A stretch of 64,000 nt of DNA from Metallyticus violacea (Eukaryota; Arthropoda; Insecta; Mantodea; Metallyticidae). Of this stretch, positions 44,923 through 56,868 are shown piece after piece. A model generated the notes under the pieces. That model saw only the letters and a program-made list of their open reading frames with translations, made no database searches and had not been told where the DNA came from. Each line of letters opens with the position of its first letter. Within the stretch, counting starts at the first letter, position 1. The stretch lies in contig CM060831.1 in NCBI GenBank assembly GCA_030762175.1, positions 142,255,001-142,319,000 on the forward strand, in the 5' to 3' direction. The position numbers and the translations under genes were made by a program.

Positions 44923-45795
44923 ATCGGGGGAAGACGCCTATTTTTTTAGTTACACAATAAGCCCAGAGAGAGAGAGCGGCATGCGCTTGTGTGTGCTACC
45001 CTCTGGGCAAGTTGCATGTCTGGAGAAGCTAACTCTGTTCCTTGTTCTCGCATAAGAAAAAGAAGAGCAACAAAACAGCTCATTTGTCTGCCGTAAAATA
45101 ATTGTAAAGGTATGTCGAATGTGTAATAAACATTTAATGCCTTATAACGTCAAAGCTATCTAATATACTGTGTAGTTAAGGTTCTAAAGTTTGTATTGTC
45201 AACATCTGACCTTGTTTCGCCATTTTAGGTTGCGTTGCTGCAATAGGCTCTTATCCTGATATACTTGGGGAAGATGCCTATTCTATTTTTAGAGTAAGAT
45301 GGAAGCTTATTGCGGAGTTATCTTGTTATTTTATTGCAGGCAACACCTAGAAATTGTATAAGAACCTCAGAGAGCGAATAAGATCTTCTAGTTGCTATGG
45401 AGTACGTCAGGACAGGCGGTATGAACTGTTTCAACTGTTGCACACAACAAAATATCTGTAATGAATGTACCGGTGATTTGTGATAAGTGAGAGACTGCTT
45501 TTGTTTTTGTTACATATATGCATCAAACCAAGTGTAGGTAAATTAACTAATAGTAAGAGGTACATGTAATAATTGTATTTGCCATCTTATCCTGACTATC
45601 GGCGAACGATGCCTAAAGTGTAGGTTACAACAAAAATCTATACGTATAAAGACGATAGTTAGCATTTTCTCTTTTGTGTCATACCGCCATTTTTAAATAA
45701 CCTCCAGAAGATATTTAAATATGAAGCATATAAGTAAATAATAAGTACCTTAAATTTCCATTTAAAGCAAAAAGTTAGGCATCTTCCCCCGGTAT
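44923..45795. mobile_element. Candidate TIR element Y (cgggggaagatgcc ends)
   Basis: atcgggggaagacgccta at 44923-44940 is matched in reverse by taggcatcttcccccggta at 45776-45794. A related sequence in forward orientation occurs inside at ~45265 (cttggggaagatgcctatt) and, weaker, at ~45600 (cggcgaacgatgccta), each preceded by cttatcctga. No open frame. Could be one non-autonomous DNA element or tandem partial copies. Confidence 0.5.
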
Positions 45796-45809
45796 ATATC
45801 CTTGAAGTG

Positions 45810-45893
45810 CATTGCAAAAGTGAAATATAGTTTTTTTGTCTTTATCATACCCAGAAAATGGTTAGGCCGGAAACTTATGGACCTACCCCCGTA
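45810..45893 (+). mobile_element. Mar-A 3' terminal fragment
   Basis: aagtgaaatatagttttttt, atcatacccagaaaatgg, gttaggccggaaacttatgg, ending cctacccccgta at TA 45892-45893. Matches the 3' end of Mar-A copies 1 and 2, including the complete inverted repeat. Confidence 0.85.
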
Positions 45894-48574
45894 TCTAGTT
45901 TTATTCTGTGGTTCACGCGGCCACAGAGTTCACAAATGTTTATGATTGGTCAGCGGTAGCCTTACGAATTCTCACTGCACACTAGTACTAGGTTTAAGGA
46001 ATTTTGTCTCTCGCCATTCCCGACAAAATCGCCTGAGGAAGGCTCATCTTTTTCTTAGGCGAACTACGCTCGCCCTTACTCGTTCTGTTTCATACTCTTC
46101 GGTTGAAACTGATTCACTTGGGCTGGTTACTTCGCTCTAAATATCACGCGATTCTAACGTAAGCTTACGACGAACTTGTGAGCTTGTGGTAATTCTTTTG
46201 TGACCTTATGACGCCGGGCTTCGAGTCTAATGAACTTAAGATTAAGTTCACATATATTGAGATTAGTATTGATACTCAAAACTGATAATGTTTATCAACC
46301 GATATAAAGATGCAACGACTCATGAATCATAATAATGAAACACAGACAATAATGATACAATTGATACAACAACAGATGATTGATTTCTGATGATACTAGT
46401 CAACTGATATAGCTGATGGAGCTCATGCCGTGCCTCGAATCCTCTCTAATTTTGTTCCAGCCCCATCGGTCGATCTGTCTCGGTGTCTGTTTTGGAATCT
46501 TAAGAAGTCTTAGATCTTGGATTTCAAATTGTTTTCCTCGTTTCTTATTGGACCGATGCCCTATACGCGATTTTCAGAGATTATCTGATTGGTGTCCCTA
46601 CAAGCTCTCTTCTCTTCGCGTGTTTAATGGTAGAAGAAACGCTTCCTTTATCCTGGGCAGTGTAAGTCTTGGAGGCTGAGAGAACGATGATCTAACATAA
46701 TCGATTCTTCTGATCGTCACTCAAAAGATGGCCTTCGGCTTTCCACTTGTAACTATTATAACTTAAGGCAGTTTCTTTCCGTATAAAAGTTAACGGTTCT
46801 TAGGGATGCTTGTAAACTCAATAGCAAGAGATTTTGCAGGTTTCCTTCTCCTGCGTAACAGAAGCCTTCCAAAACATATATACAATAAAATACTCTCCTT
46901 CTTCTCTGAAAAGACATTCTTAAACATTTGCAACTAGAAAAAATAAACACGAAATGAATATGCCCCCTCGATTGTTAACAATAGCGTACACTGTGCTTAT
47001 ATAAATTGAATCCAACTCTGGTAATGATAATTGCCTGGGGGTTAGAACTTGGAAAAATCCCGCCTCGATCAACAATGCAATTTTTCCGTAAATTAGACAT
47101 TTAAGCGTTTATGTTCCTTCGTCCCTAGAAACTTTGCGTACAAGGTGCCATTTTTACCAGTTATTATAAGCTGGATGGATAATATACTGGAATTTTAAGC
47201 CTTTACAAAGTACTAAAACGTTTTGACTTCAATAAATTTTATTTTATAAAATGTAAGTAATGAAATTCAGAATTAAGAACATATAAACATTTATGAAAAC
47301 CATCATAAAAACAGGAGTAGTGGTTGTATAGAAAAAGGCACGTAAACATTTGCATTTGACATTGCAAAAATAGTATGCATAATCTCTTTCTTAGTTTAAA
47401 TTATTATACGTAATTCATTTTTAAAGAAATGCAATTGTGTAATAAAAAAAGTAGTTAATTTTTAAAAAATTTCTAAAATGTGGAAAAAAGTTTATAGTTT
47501 TTACTTCACTATTTTTCATTTCGTGCAAATTCCCATGATATTCGCAATAATACTCTTAATTATAGACGCACTAAAATATCTATATAATGCTGAAATTGTG
47601 AATATTGCAGTTATGAAACGTGTAACAATTTTTTCCCCTATAGAACGCGCATTTTATAAGTAAATCTTGTTTTAAGCACTTAAAGTCTAATTACAAGTTA
47701 ATATATTTCTAGCTCAAACCATAAAAATCAGATTATTTGCTTGTTAAATTCAAATTTAGGCGTGGAACATTTTTCAACTCCACCTAAATCATGCATATCC
47801 TACTCTCAGTTGTTTGGTAATGCCAAGCATGAACGATCATCCCTAAGTTTTCTTCATCAGTGTCAGCTTTTCCATCTGGGGTCTGTTTCTGGCTGTTCTG
47901 AATCTTTCATTAACTTGGCTACAGCGCTACACACGTCATATATTCCCTCTCCAAACGGATTTTTCTCCCTGGATCATGCAACATAAAACCAGTAACCGTC
48001 ACTTCATCGTGAATTCAGTACAAATTTATAGGACTGCCACATAAAAATGTTTCTTGTCACAAAAATCTCCTTTCATATGTGTAAGGGTTTCAATGACGTG
48101 TTGAGGTTTTCACTTGCACATTCTTCAAGTGAAAATAGAAGGTATATAGAATGTCAAATGTAAGTGCGCGACATTCATGAAATGGCAGGTGAAAAGATCG
48201 CGAATAAAAATAACTCTGTGAAAATGTGGCTACTGTGAAAGACTGCTGGGGTAACTGATCTTCAATTAATAAATTGTTTGAATGATACGACAGAAGTGCA
48301 GAGTGTTGTTGACTACATAGTCAACACGAAAGAGGAAAGGCTTATTTGTTCACATCTGTCTTTGTTGTTTGCAAAAAAGGGCAGGGCAGGAGCGGTATGA
48401 GGGCTGTTCATGCAAACTCAAAAGGTGATACAACTAGATTGTTTTTATCGTTACCTTGACAATATGGCGAATATTGATGATGTACGTTATTACAAACAAT
48501 TATGAAGTTTAGTCTATGTTTGAAGGACATTTTCTTGCTTAAATGTGTAACCATTCTGCACTTTTCTTAGAATA
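45894..48574. other. Unassigned region
   Basis: 45.9-46.75 kb is GC-richer than its surroundings, with open frames at 45946-46140 and 46416-46679 that have no motif. It could be an unrecognised element such as an LTR or a short host segment. 46.75-48.57 kb is AT-rich with no gene or repeat recognised. Confidence 0.35.
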
Positions 48575-49560
48575 AGGTACAAAGGATAAAACATAAGTAA
48601 TGACAATTATTATTTTCCCCCGGGAACCGGGACAATACGAAAAATGTAACATATACGATTGAAAGTATGTGGAATTTACTGCCGAGTGGTGTCCCCAACG
48701 GGAGGCTGGATGTAGGGGTCCCTCAAAGGGAAGAAGCAAAACACAGGCAAACGGACAAAATTGGTTTATTATGGCAAGAGAAAAAGTTATATATACAACT
48801 ACTTACAAAGGGTTGCAAATCCATCACAGGACTGGTCTCCCAGGTAACCCAAGATGTTTAGCAGCCTTTGAAGTACTCTCCAAATACATGGACGCTTCGT
48901 TACCAGCGATGGGAATGCCTCTGTCCACCTCGCCCAGGATAGGGGGATTTTCCTCTATTGATGATTTTACCTCAAACTCTCACCTCCTCCCCCCAATTTC
49001 CCTGGTGGGGAAGAGGATCCTTAATTGTAAAATGACAAGAAAAATGTACAATACATATATTACTGAAAATAATATATTATTCTGTACATTTCTATGAAAA
49101 TAAAAGCAAATCTTCAGTATTGTGGCAACTCTGCACTTATTCGCTTTACAACTGCGGTCAACAATGAAGTCTCAGATTATAATCTGTAGTGTTGCCAAAT
49201 CAGTAAAAAGTATCCTACTTCCAGTTCGGATTTTTCTCCTTCCCACTGTTGCTTTTTTAATTATTTCGCACCCTGACCTCGCCACTGTTCGATAGTTCAG
49301 GGCACGTGCATAGAGCGCTTCCCATAGCTGTGTGTGGCATTCTCGTGTATATTTTCACATATGCATGTTGTTCACTCTTCGTGACCTCCATTTCTGACCA
49401 CTGTCGCTCACCAACTGAACCCCGGGGAATGCTGAGACATACGGCTCTGCTCACGTACACCATCTGGTGGTTTCATTCGAAAGTGATTTCATAGAGTTTC
49501 AATTGCATATCTTAGATTTTTCGTGTTGTCTCTTATTCGCGAGAAAAGAATACATGGCTT
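48575..49560. mobile_element. TIR element Z, copy 2
   Basis: Left arm 48575-48690 (acatatacgattgaaagtat, gggacaatacgaaaaatg) pairs with right arm 49465-49560 (ttcaattgcatatcttag, ttttcgtgttgtctctta). Interior blocks shared with copy 1 (9.2 kb): gaagcaaaacacaggcaaac, gatgtttagcagcctttgaag, tgctgagacatacggctctg. Minus-strand GEYFKGC parallels GDYFEAC of copy 1. Copy 2 is ~470 bp longer, so copy 1 carries an internal deletion. Confidence 0.6.
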
Positions 49561-49613
49561 GGTGAGTTTAGATACTGCCGAGCGAGCACAGTATTAGAAA
49601 TTTTAAAATACGC

Positions 49614-49825
49614 AATAACAACGCGTTTTCAAGTATGTGCACTGATCTATCTTTCGTAAGAACAGATAATAGACGTAGTGGTTGTGTTTTGTATCAATCA
49701 ACAAACAAAAGTAACTCGATCAAAAGTGCACATTTTTCTAGGTGTACATTTATTATCTACTTCAAAAATAATCTTTATAATTTTTATATAGGCATACAAC
49801 ACGTCGTTTTTGTATCTAGGTTCAC
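49614..49825 (+). repeat. Inverted repeat family W, left copy
   Basis: aacgcgttttcaag, tagtggttgtgttttgtatc, aaaagtaactcgatcaaaag, cacgtcgtttttgtat. The same text lies in reverse at 51.44-51.56 kb. A ~45-bp AT-rich segment (49750-49795) is present only here. Confidence 0.7.
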
Positions 49826-49939
49826 AACTTAATTGTATAAGTCTTTGTACTTTACGAACCGATATCCGCGAATGTCTGTCTTCAGGTCGCAAAAATATGA
49901 AAATTGTATTAGGAATGATCTGGACTGCATAGAGAAAGT

Positions 49940-50150
49940 ATTCGGACCTGGCCAGGATCGAGGAGGCGCAAAAATCATTTGGGACGGAATAAAACTGTTG
50001 GTTCCGTATTATGGATTTATGGCATGTAAAAGAACAAGTCTGAAAGAAGAGGCCTCCGAGCAAAATTTATCGGTCATTTCGCCTATGAATTTGAATGAGA
50101 AGCTAATGACCAAAGGCGTTAAAGAGTGTAAATAAAAAACAAACATTTGA
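49940..50150 (+). mobile_element. SINE-B copy, degraded, head lost
   Basis: ggccaggatcgaggaggcg, gaagaggcctccgagcaaaa, atttatcggtcatttcgcc, gcgttaaagagtgtaaata. The tRNA-like head is missing. Confidence 0.7.
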
Positions 50151-51435
50151 GAATGTAGAAGTGTTGGGCTCAGACAAAGCAATAACACTTTTGTTTTGAT
50201 AAGACTTTAAATGCTCTAACGAAGAAATACACAAAGTGCCACAAACATATTGGGAATACTGAGAAGATTGCTTTAAGAAGGAAACGAGAAGACTTCACGA
50301 AGAAAATAAGACGCCACCAAATTTTAGAACCAAATATTTTATATATACAAGATTCTGATAGTGAACAACATAATGACTTATAGACACTAATGGCATTGAA
50401 ATCTATGATGACGAGTTTCTAGCAATTCAACAGAATTAAAGTTAGAAGTAATTGCCCCATTAGGAATTTAAAATTAATTACATATTTCTATAGAGTCTTC
50501 AATCCGATACGCAATCGGAATTTTATTTTGCCAACGGGGAGTTACTGCATACTTGCCTGGCCACCTGCCGAAGGAAAGCCTGTCCATCAGTCGGAATTCA
50601 TAGCATAAATTATTTTTTTTCGTTATATATTAACAGTAAATAGCAATTAATATTGCATTCGTCATCATAGATGCACGTCCTTGAAAATATTTAGAGACAC
50701 TCGCATAATTCATTTTTTCCGAATATTGTAAACTATCTCCCGAATATGCTGTTTCATCGCCTCCACGGGCTTTACTTCAGGTAGAGCAGTCATTTTATAT
50801 GGATGAAGATCCAGCGGCTGAGTAGCTTAATACGCACTGCTGACAGTCAACACCAATTTGCTGTGATGATCGTGTTAAAAAAAATATTCAATCGACAGTA
50901 AATTTCATCGAGCTTCCTGTACAAAAACGCCTTGGATTCAGTTCACCAATCTAAAAACTGCACTTATCAATGGATGTGTAGCTACTGGAAATTCCACAGT
51001 ATTATTGCCTTTTTTTTCCTCGACAATCTTAAAAAAAATGTTATTTGTTCTTGCATATATCTCCACTCGGAAAGAAATTACTTTGTAATTCAAATTTCTA
51101 CTGCCACGTCCCGTCACTCGCTAACCGTCCTCAGTTCCTGCACTCCAAGATCATCATCAACTTCTTCCTGCTCCTCTATGATTTGAAACATTTTTTACGC
51201 TCTATATTTATTCTTGATATACTACGTACATATTTTTACATATATGACAAAAACTCACCTGTCCTTACATAATTAAACATTTAATCTGAAATGTTTTCAA
51301 CAGGTTATAGTTTCAAAATTATTGTAATGATGGCAAATTTGCTTTAACTACAGCCGAACCTACGTAGTGTCATCTTGAGCTAGAAATCATGCTGGAGTAG
51401 TATGCACTGACGTGAAGTACGTGTATGAAAACGAC
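50151..51435. other. Unassigned spacer between the W repeats
   Basis: A Lys-rich stretch at 50230-50350 (TKKYTKCHKHIGNTEKIALR) lacks a recognised family. The rest is AT-rich. Confidence 0.4.
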
Positions 51436-51437
51436 GG

Positions 51438-51560
51438 GTACGCCTAGGAAAATGTACACTTTTGATCGAGTTACTTTTATTTGTTGATGATACAAAACAC
51501 AACCACTACTCTTAGGAAAAATTAGATCAGAGCTTGCGCTTGAAAACGCGCTGTTATAAC
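51438..51560 (-). repeat. Inverted repeat family W, right copy
   Basis: Reverse complement reads gcgcgttttcaag, agtagtggttgtgttttgta, aaaagtaactcgatcaaaag, gtacattttcctaggcg, matching the left copy. Confidence 0.7.
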
Positions 51561-51712
51561 GTAAGTTAAACTTTCTAACCCAGTAACTGTTGCAACATCG
51601 ATGATGCCATGCCTGTGACAATATTGTGTTGGACGAGCCTCTCGCCGGCATAAACACGGTTCAAGTGTAATCACAAAGTAAGTTCTCGCTACTATAGTTA
51701 TCGGCATTTTTA

Positions 51713-51945
51713 ATAGTGTTTAACACCCGTTTTTACTGCTAAAGTGCTGTGGACACTGGTGTCACATGGGATGAAATGATACATCGGGAGAGAATATATC
51801 TTTTTTTAAGGAAGGAAGCGTTCCACGTCTAAGTTTAGGGTACCTCCCTGACATTTATCATTTATGAGGACCCAGGAAAAACCCTCAGTCAGGGAGAACG
51901 CTCCTGGCGGGAATCTAAATCCAGACCTCCCACTCACGAGCTCAC
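51713..51945 (-). mobile_element. SINE-A copy, head truncated
   Basis: Tail gtaaaaacgggtgttaaac, body ggaggtaccctaaactta, B-box region gatttagattcccgcc (mutated). The A box is missing; the copy ends near gtgagctcgtgagtggg. Confidence 0.85.
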
Positions 51946-52463
51946 AGCTTTCGGCGTGTTCCACAATACACAAATACATTTTGGAAAATCTAACGCGCAC
52001 TTCCGTCTTTAGTTAGTTGCAGTGATACTGAGCAAGTACAAATGCTTATGCCAGCGGAACATAACTCTAGTCTTACCGGGAATCGCGCGTCCAATGAAGA
52101 TCAACCGTTTTCCATTACGTACATACGGTGTATTAGTACGGGGTAGTATTAACAAACCTGCAATGCTTTGCAACTCGCGCCTCATTTGCTGTGAACTAAA
52201 TTACTTCCCATTTAAAAGAACCACTGTAAACAAACCGCTCGTTGGGTTGTTGTAGAATTTGTGTTGCACTTCAGCCTGTTGTCTGGTGACCTCCTTCCCT
52301 ACTCACCCACACCTCATAGCCCACTGTACAATTTGCTACTTGCGTAAGCTCTGGAATTTACTTCGTCGGAACACTGAAATTAAACATTTTAACATAAATT
52401 TATGACTGTAGATTTCATTCCAGGGAAAGAAATGGTAAAGATAGAAATATTTCCAGATTTACC

Positions 52464-52655
52464 TGTCCTCATAACTGGCAAATGACGGGGAGGTACCCTA
52501 AACTTAGGCCTAGAAAGCTTCCTTCCTTTAAAAACAAATATCCTTCCCAATTTATCATTTCATCTCATGCATCATCAGTGCCCGCCAACTGTGGTGCCTC
52601 AGTAGTAAACACGGGCGTTAAACACTACTAAAAAACAAACAAACAAACAAAAAAA
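52464..52655 (+). mobile_element. SINE-A copy, 3' half
   Basis: Starts at cctcataactggcaaatgac and runs through ggggaggtaccctaaac and ggtgcctcagtagtaaacac to gggcgttaaacactac and a caaacaaacaaa tail. The tRNA head is absent. Confidence 0.9.
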
Positions 52656-52794
52656 ACATCACAAAACGGTGGAGTAATGAAAAATTAACAGTGGAACATT
52701 CGAGGAACATTATTTTATAATGTAGAACCATACACATCTAACAAACTGACATTTGTTTTGCGATTAATAATCGTCATTTGTGTGTTATATTATC

Positions 52795-53253
52795 AGCTAA
52801 AATAGAGCGATACACGAAGGATCACCGCGTCCAGATTCTGAAAGTGTGTTTTAAGTACGGTGAATGTTATACAGATACCGTTCCAAGATTTCGTATAATT
52901 TTCGGTAGACCAAATGCGCCTTATGTGTCAAAAGTGATGTGCAGAGACTGGTAAGGAAATTTGAAGATACAGCATCAACAAAGAACATCAAATCACCTGG
53001 ACGTTCTCGTCAATCGGTAGAGAATGTTGCTCTCGTCAGACAACGTTGCTATGAGCCCAATGAAGTCGATTCTCCGATTCAGAGAATTTTAATCTTCTGT
53101 TTATATGAACAACCCACGAATCATCCCTCAACTAAAGGCCAAAATTAGACGTATCATGGGTGAAATTCAGCCGGAACTTAGCTATAAAGTCGTAGAAAAT
53201 TTTGCCAACAGATTGAAGATGTGCCAACGGAGCCGTGGGGAATATTTGTCTGA
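52795..53253 (+). pseudogene. HTH/DDE (DUF4817-type) transposase, core deleted, cut by Mar-A
   Basis: RYTKDHRVQILKVCFKYGEC and IIFGRPNAPYVSKV (52800-52940) give the HTH N-terminus. After a frameshift, LVRKFEDTASTKNIKSPGRS and VENVALVR follow (52945-53040). From 53105 the text is the family C-terminus: NNPRIIPQLKAKIRRIMGEI, ELSYKVVENFANRLKMCQRS. The catalytic middle (~180 residues) is missing. The Mar-A element begins around 53240-53254, in the last codons (CQRSRG). Confidence 0.75.
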
Positions 53254-54524
53254 GTTTCCAGCCTCGCCAACAAGGATAATCGCCTTCACAAAACCGTTAT
53301 CTAATGTCATGCCTTATCTGTTAAGTTAATATTTGAAGCTGTGGCTTCCACTTTGCTATGTTCAGTTGTTCAAATATAGTTGCATAATGAAGGCATTGTA
53401 CAGAAGATTGTGACATGTTCAAAATTGAGTATTGAGCTGTTATTAAGTTCTTCACAGAAGAAGGACTTACTCCAAATGAACTTAAACAGCTATTGGACGG
53501 TGTATATGGGAAAGCATCCCCTTCATATTCTATCGTAAAAGAATGGGCCAAATTTTTCGAACGAGTTGAGAAAGCATTGAAGACGAAGAGCGTGCTGGTC
53601 GGCCCTTGGAGGTGCTCATTTCGGAAAACATCGCTCTTGTGGAAGGAGAAATTATGGAAGACCGGCGGCTCAAAGTTGCAGAAATAGCGGCGAGGTTGGG
53701 CCTTTCTAAAACAACAGTCCTTCGAATTATTCATAAACATTTAAACATGAATAAAGTAAGTGCAAGATGGGTACCTAGACTTCTTTCCTTAGTCCAAAAG
53801 CAGCAACGAGTAATCTGTTGTCATGCATTATAGGAGCTCTGCCGTGGCAACGAGAGAGAAACTCTGCAAACCATTGTTACAGCAGATGAAACTATGGTTC
53901 TCTAGTATGATTCCTTATCCAAAAGAGAATCAATGGAGTGGCGTAAACTTGAGAAGCACCGCCTCTAAAGGCCAGGGTCACTCAGTCAACCAAGAAGATC
54001 ATGTTCACAATCTTTTGGAACTGCGAAGGAATATTCTTCATTGGCTTCAAGAAGAGGAACACCACAGTAAATGGGCAATACTATGCTGGCCTATTGCACA
54101 GACTACGTGTTTCCATCAAAAAGAAAAGTCGAGGAAAGCTTAGTGGCGGTGTGCACCTTCTTCACGACAACGCGCCTGTGCACACAGCTCTTGTTGCAAA
54201 GGAAACTGTGAAGAAATGCGACTTCAAGATCGACCACCCACCCTACAAATCAGATCTAGTTCCCAGTGACTATTTCCTCATCTCAAAACTCAAGAAGGAC
54301 TTCAAGAAAGGAAATTTAAGTGTGACGAAGAAGTGATGGATTCTATTTATACCCATTTTGCAGACAAGACCTCTAACTATTTTTTTGGGATTCAAATGTT
54401 AATTCAAATATGTGAGAAGTGTATCGCAATAAAGGGTAACTATATTGAAAAATGAAGTATAGTTTTTGTCTTTATCGTACCTAGAAAATGGTTAGTCTCG
54501 AAACTTATTTATCTATCCTCATGT
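53254..54524 (+). mobile_element. Mar-A mariner element, copy 2
   Basis: 5' end: gtttccagcctcgcc and cgccttcacaaaaccgttat resemble the inner part of the Mar-A 5' terminus (copy 3). The outermost ~15 bp are unclear, so the start could be near 53240. The 3' end (gtacctagaaaatggttagt, tcgaaacttatttatc) is a mutated inverted repeat ending near 54524. Confidence 0.8.
53430..54460 (+). pseudogene. Mariner transposase (Mar-A copy 2), stops and frameshifts
   Basis: The start MFKIEY is followed at once by a stop, then KFFTEEGLTPNELKQLLDG. EDRRLKVAEIAARLGLSKTT and VLRIIHKHLN (53655-53750) are the HTH; WVPRLLSLVQKQQRVICC follows, then a stop. The first catalytic Asp lies in a segment reading TADETMVL in another frame. 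From 54001 one frame holds TIFWNCEGIFFIGFKKRN, LHDNAPVHTALVAKETV (second Asp) and HPPYKSDLVPSDYFL (third Asp). The 3' tail codes for CEKCIAIKGNYIEK. Most complete coding length of the three Mar-A copies, yet dead. Confidence 0.9.
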
Positions 54525-54851
54525 GAATATATGTATATATCCCCTGACTATTCAATATAAGCATTTTGACACAGTTTCACAAAAAGCTATTTCTGATGTT
54601 TTAAGGTCCAAAAATTGTCACATCAATCCAAACATGTCTCTGCATCGTATGCAATGCATCCATTATAAAAACCTAGAGTCAATTAAAACATTAACATTAG
54701 TTCATGCAGCTTAGTTTAACTGAATAACAAAGATGAACACATTCATAATATTAAATACTTAACAAAGAAGAAATGTTTAGCTGCTTAAGCGTTATCTTGA
54801 TACTAAACAACAGGTGTTTATTATAAATACAGTATAATATATTTCACCTAA
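54525..54851. other. Unassigned spacer between Mar-A copies 2 and 3
   Basis: AT-rich; a 63-codon frame (54523-54714) without motif. Confidence 0.4.
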
Positions 54852-55352
54852 CGTGAATAATTCGAAGGACTGTCGTTTTCGAAAGGCCCAACCTTGCTGC
54901 TATTTCTGTAACTTTGAGCCGCCGGTCTTCCATAATTTCTCGTTCCACAAGAGCGATCGATGTTTTCAAGAGTGAGCACCTCCAAGGGCGGACCTGCACG
55001 CTCTTCGTCTTCAATGCTTTCTCGTCCCATTCGAAAAAGTTTGGCCCTTTCTTTTACGGTAGAATATGAAGGGGATGCTTCCTCATATACATCGTGCAAT
55101 CGCTGTTTAATTTCATTTAGAGGGAGTCCTTCTTTTGTGAAGAACTTAACAGCTCGATACCCAATTTTGAACATGTCATAATCTTCTGCACGTAGCCTTC
55201 TCTATGCAACTATATCTGAACAAATGAACGCAGCAAAACGGAAGTTACAGCTGCAAGCATTTACTTAACAGATAAGAAATGACACCAGATAAGGGTTTTG
55301 GGAAGGCGATAACCCTTACCGGCCAAGCCGGAAACTTATGGAGTACCCTCGT

Positions 55353-55353
<1 letters not shown>
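54852..55353 (-). pseudogene. Mar-A copy 3: 5' terminus and transposase N-terminus only
   Basis: Inverted repeat at 55326-55353 (reversed: tacgagggtactccataag, tttccggc) ending at TA 55352-55353. The transposase starts at ATG 55174: MFKIGYRAVKFFTKEGLPLN, EIKQRLHDVYEEASPSYSTV, ERAKLFRMGRESIEDEERAG, then a frameshift in the HTH (RPAAQSYRNSSKVG is the shifted form of RRLKVTEIAAR-LG). The copy breaks off at 54852 inside the second helix (LRIIH). The N-terminus is the best preserved of the three copies. Confidence 0.9.

Positions 55354-55357
<4 letters not shown>

Positions 55358-55387
<30 letters not shown>
55358..55387. repeat. Poly-T tract
   Basis: 30 T in a row, four bases beyond the Mar-A copy 3 terminus. 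Confidence 0.97.
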
Positions 55388-55391
<4 letters not shown>

Positions 55392-55513
55392 ATTAAGATG
55401 TTTACTTTTCTTTTTCAATGTTACACTATATCAATCTGTCAGAAGCTGCAAGATCCGAGGGAGTATCGACGAAAATTCATTTCATTTCTGTGAAATCAAG
55501 TCCCTGAGGAGGT

Positions 55514-55892
55514 TGGATTGGATTGATAGGGACAGAACAAGAGTTTTCGATACTTTAGCCGTGTTCAAGGGTTGGCCGGGAAGAAAGCATAGGGTGAAAG
55601 ATACATCGGACAGCTAGGGGCAGCGAGGCACGAGCGAGATTCTTAACATTGTTGAGTCTCCTCTAACTAAGTGCAATCCACCGCCACACCGCACACAGAA
55701 CTAGACTTTCTAGCACTTTCGGACATGAAACAAAACCAACGCAATGAAACAGATGATATAGGAGAACAAAAGGATAGATCCATCCCAGGGGAAACAACAA
55801 AAATACTAAGATTAGGGTGCCTGACCTCAGGGGATTTGAATTGGGAACATTAGTCTTAAGCTTTGCTGCCTAAGCCACTTGCTGTCTGAGGA
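55514..55892 (-). mobile_element. SINE-C copy, diverged
   Basis: Tail side ttggattggattgataggg at 55514; head side ggggatttgaattggga and cctaagccacttgctgtc. The middle is poorly conserved. Confidence 0.65.
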
Positions 55893-56702
55893 TGGTTGGT
55901 GTTGCATAAATGTTTTAAAATATTAATTGTATCAAGATAATAATTACAGAATAATATTAATAAAAATCGGAAAGTAATGTGTTTCTGTATCATTTAAGAG
56001 GTAGACGATAATCTGAATAATTAAAAGCACTAATCGTGTGCAAATCACTGTGACGATGTTAACGCTTTCTTCCGTTAAAGCACAAACAGGGTCGTCTGGT
56101 TCACCTTCCTTTGACATTGATTATTTAAACCATCTTCGAACTGTGCCATAAGGAAGAACAAACTCTTCATAGACCTCTGGTAACATTGCGTGCGCCTCTC
56201 TTAAGACGAAAGTAGCATATTGTCCGTCGCGCCTACCTCCATCTTGCTGTCGGCTGAACTGAACATGTTTCAACTTACACACCTCTCACAGATGGAAACC
56301 AGAAGTGAGAACAATGAAACTATTTCCAAATAACATTACGCATCAAGCTAACAAAATATTTTAAAGTTAAAATTTAGTACCAGATATTACACCTACCTGA
56401 TTAAAAAATTGTGATAATTTTTCATTGAACAGTTCTCGTTTATTGCGACATATTGAAATGCTTAATTCTTAAATTATAGTTTGTAATATTTGCATAAAAG
56501 GCATTTACAAAATTATTCCCAAGATTATGAGCTTTTTTGAATTATTCTTTCTTTATTATAAAGGCAAGATATAGATGTACAAACTGAACCTTAACAAATT
56601 GTGTACAGTGCAAATGTAACGAAAACCTTTGTTTTAAATTTTAATTTTAAACATATATAACATTTGTTTTAACATGAGGTAAAGGCTAAGGTTGAATCTT
56701 TT
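55893..56702. other. Unassigned spacer
   Basis: No gene or shared repeat identified. Confidence 0.5.
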
Positions 56703-56868
56703 TTTGTTTTATTTACGGACGCTCTTTAATATCTCAGGTCATCTCTTTCCCATTCAATTCAGGGCGTGAAACGGTCGACAAATTTGGCTCAGAGGCCTCT
56801 TCTTTCAAACTTGATGCCTGAATTACGATACGGGACCCACGGCTTTACTTCCCTTCCAATCTGTCCTA
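56703..56868 (-). mobile_element. SINE-B 3' half, inverted against the next copy
   Basis: Reads on the plus strand acggacgctctttaatat, caaatttggctcagaggcct, cccacggctttacttccc: the reverse of the 3' half of the SINE-B copy that follows. The head is missing. Confidence 0.85.

Noticed and set aside
46416..46679. 87-codon frame in the GC-richer 46-kb stretch as a host exon
   Set aside because: No domain or credible splice sites; composition alone is not evidence.
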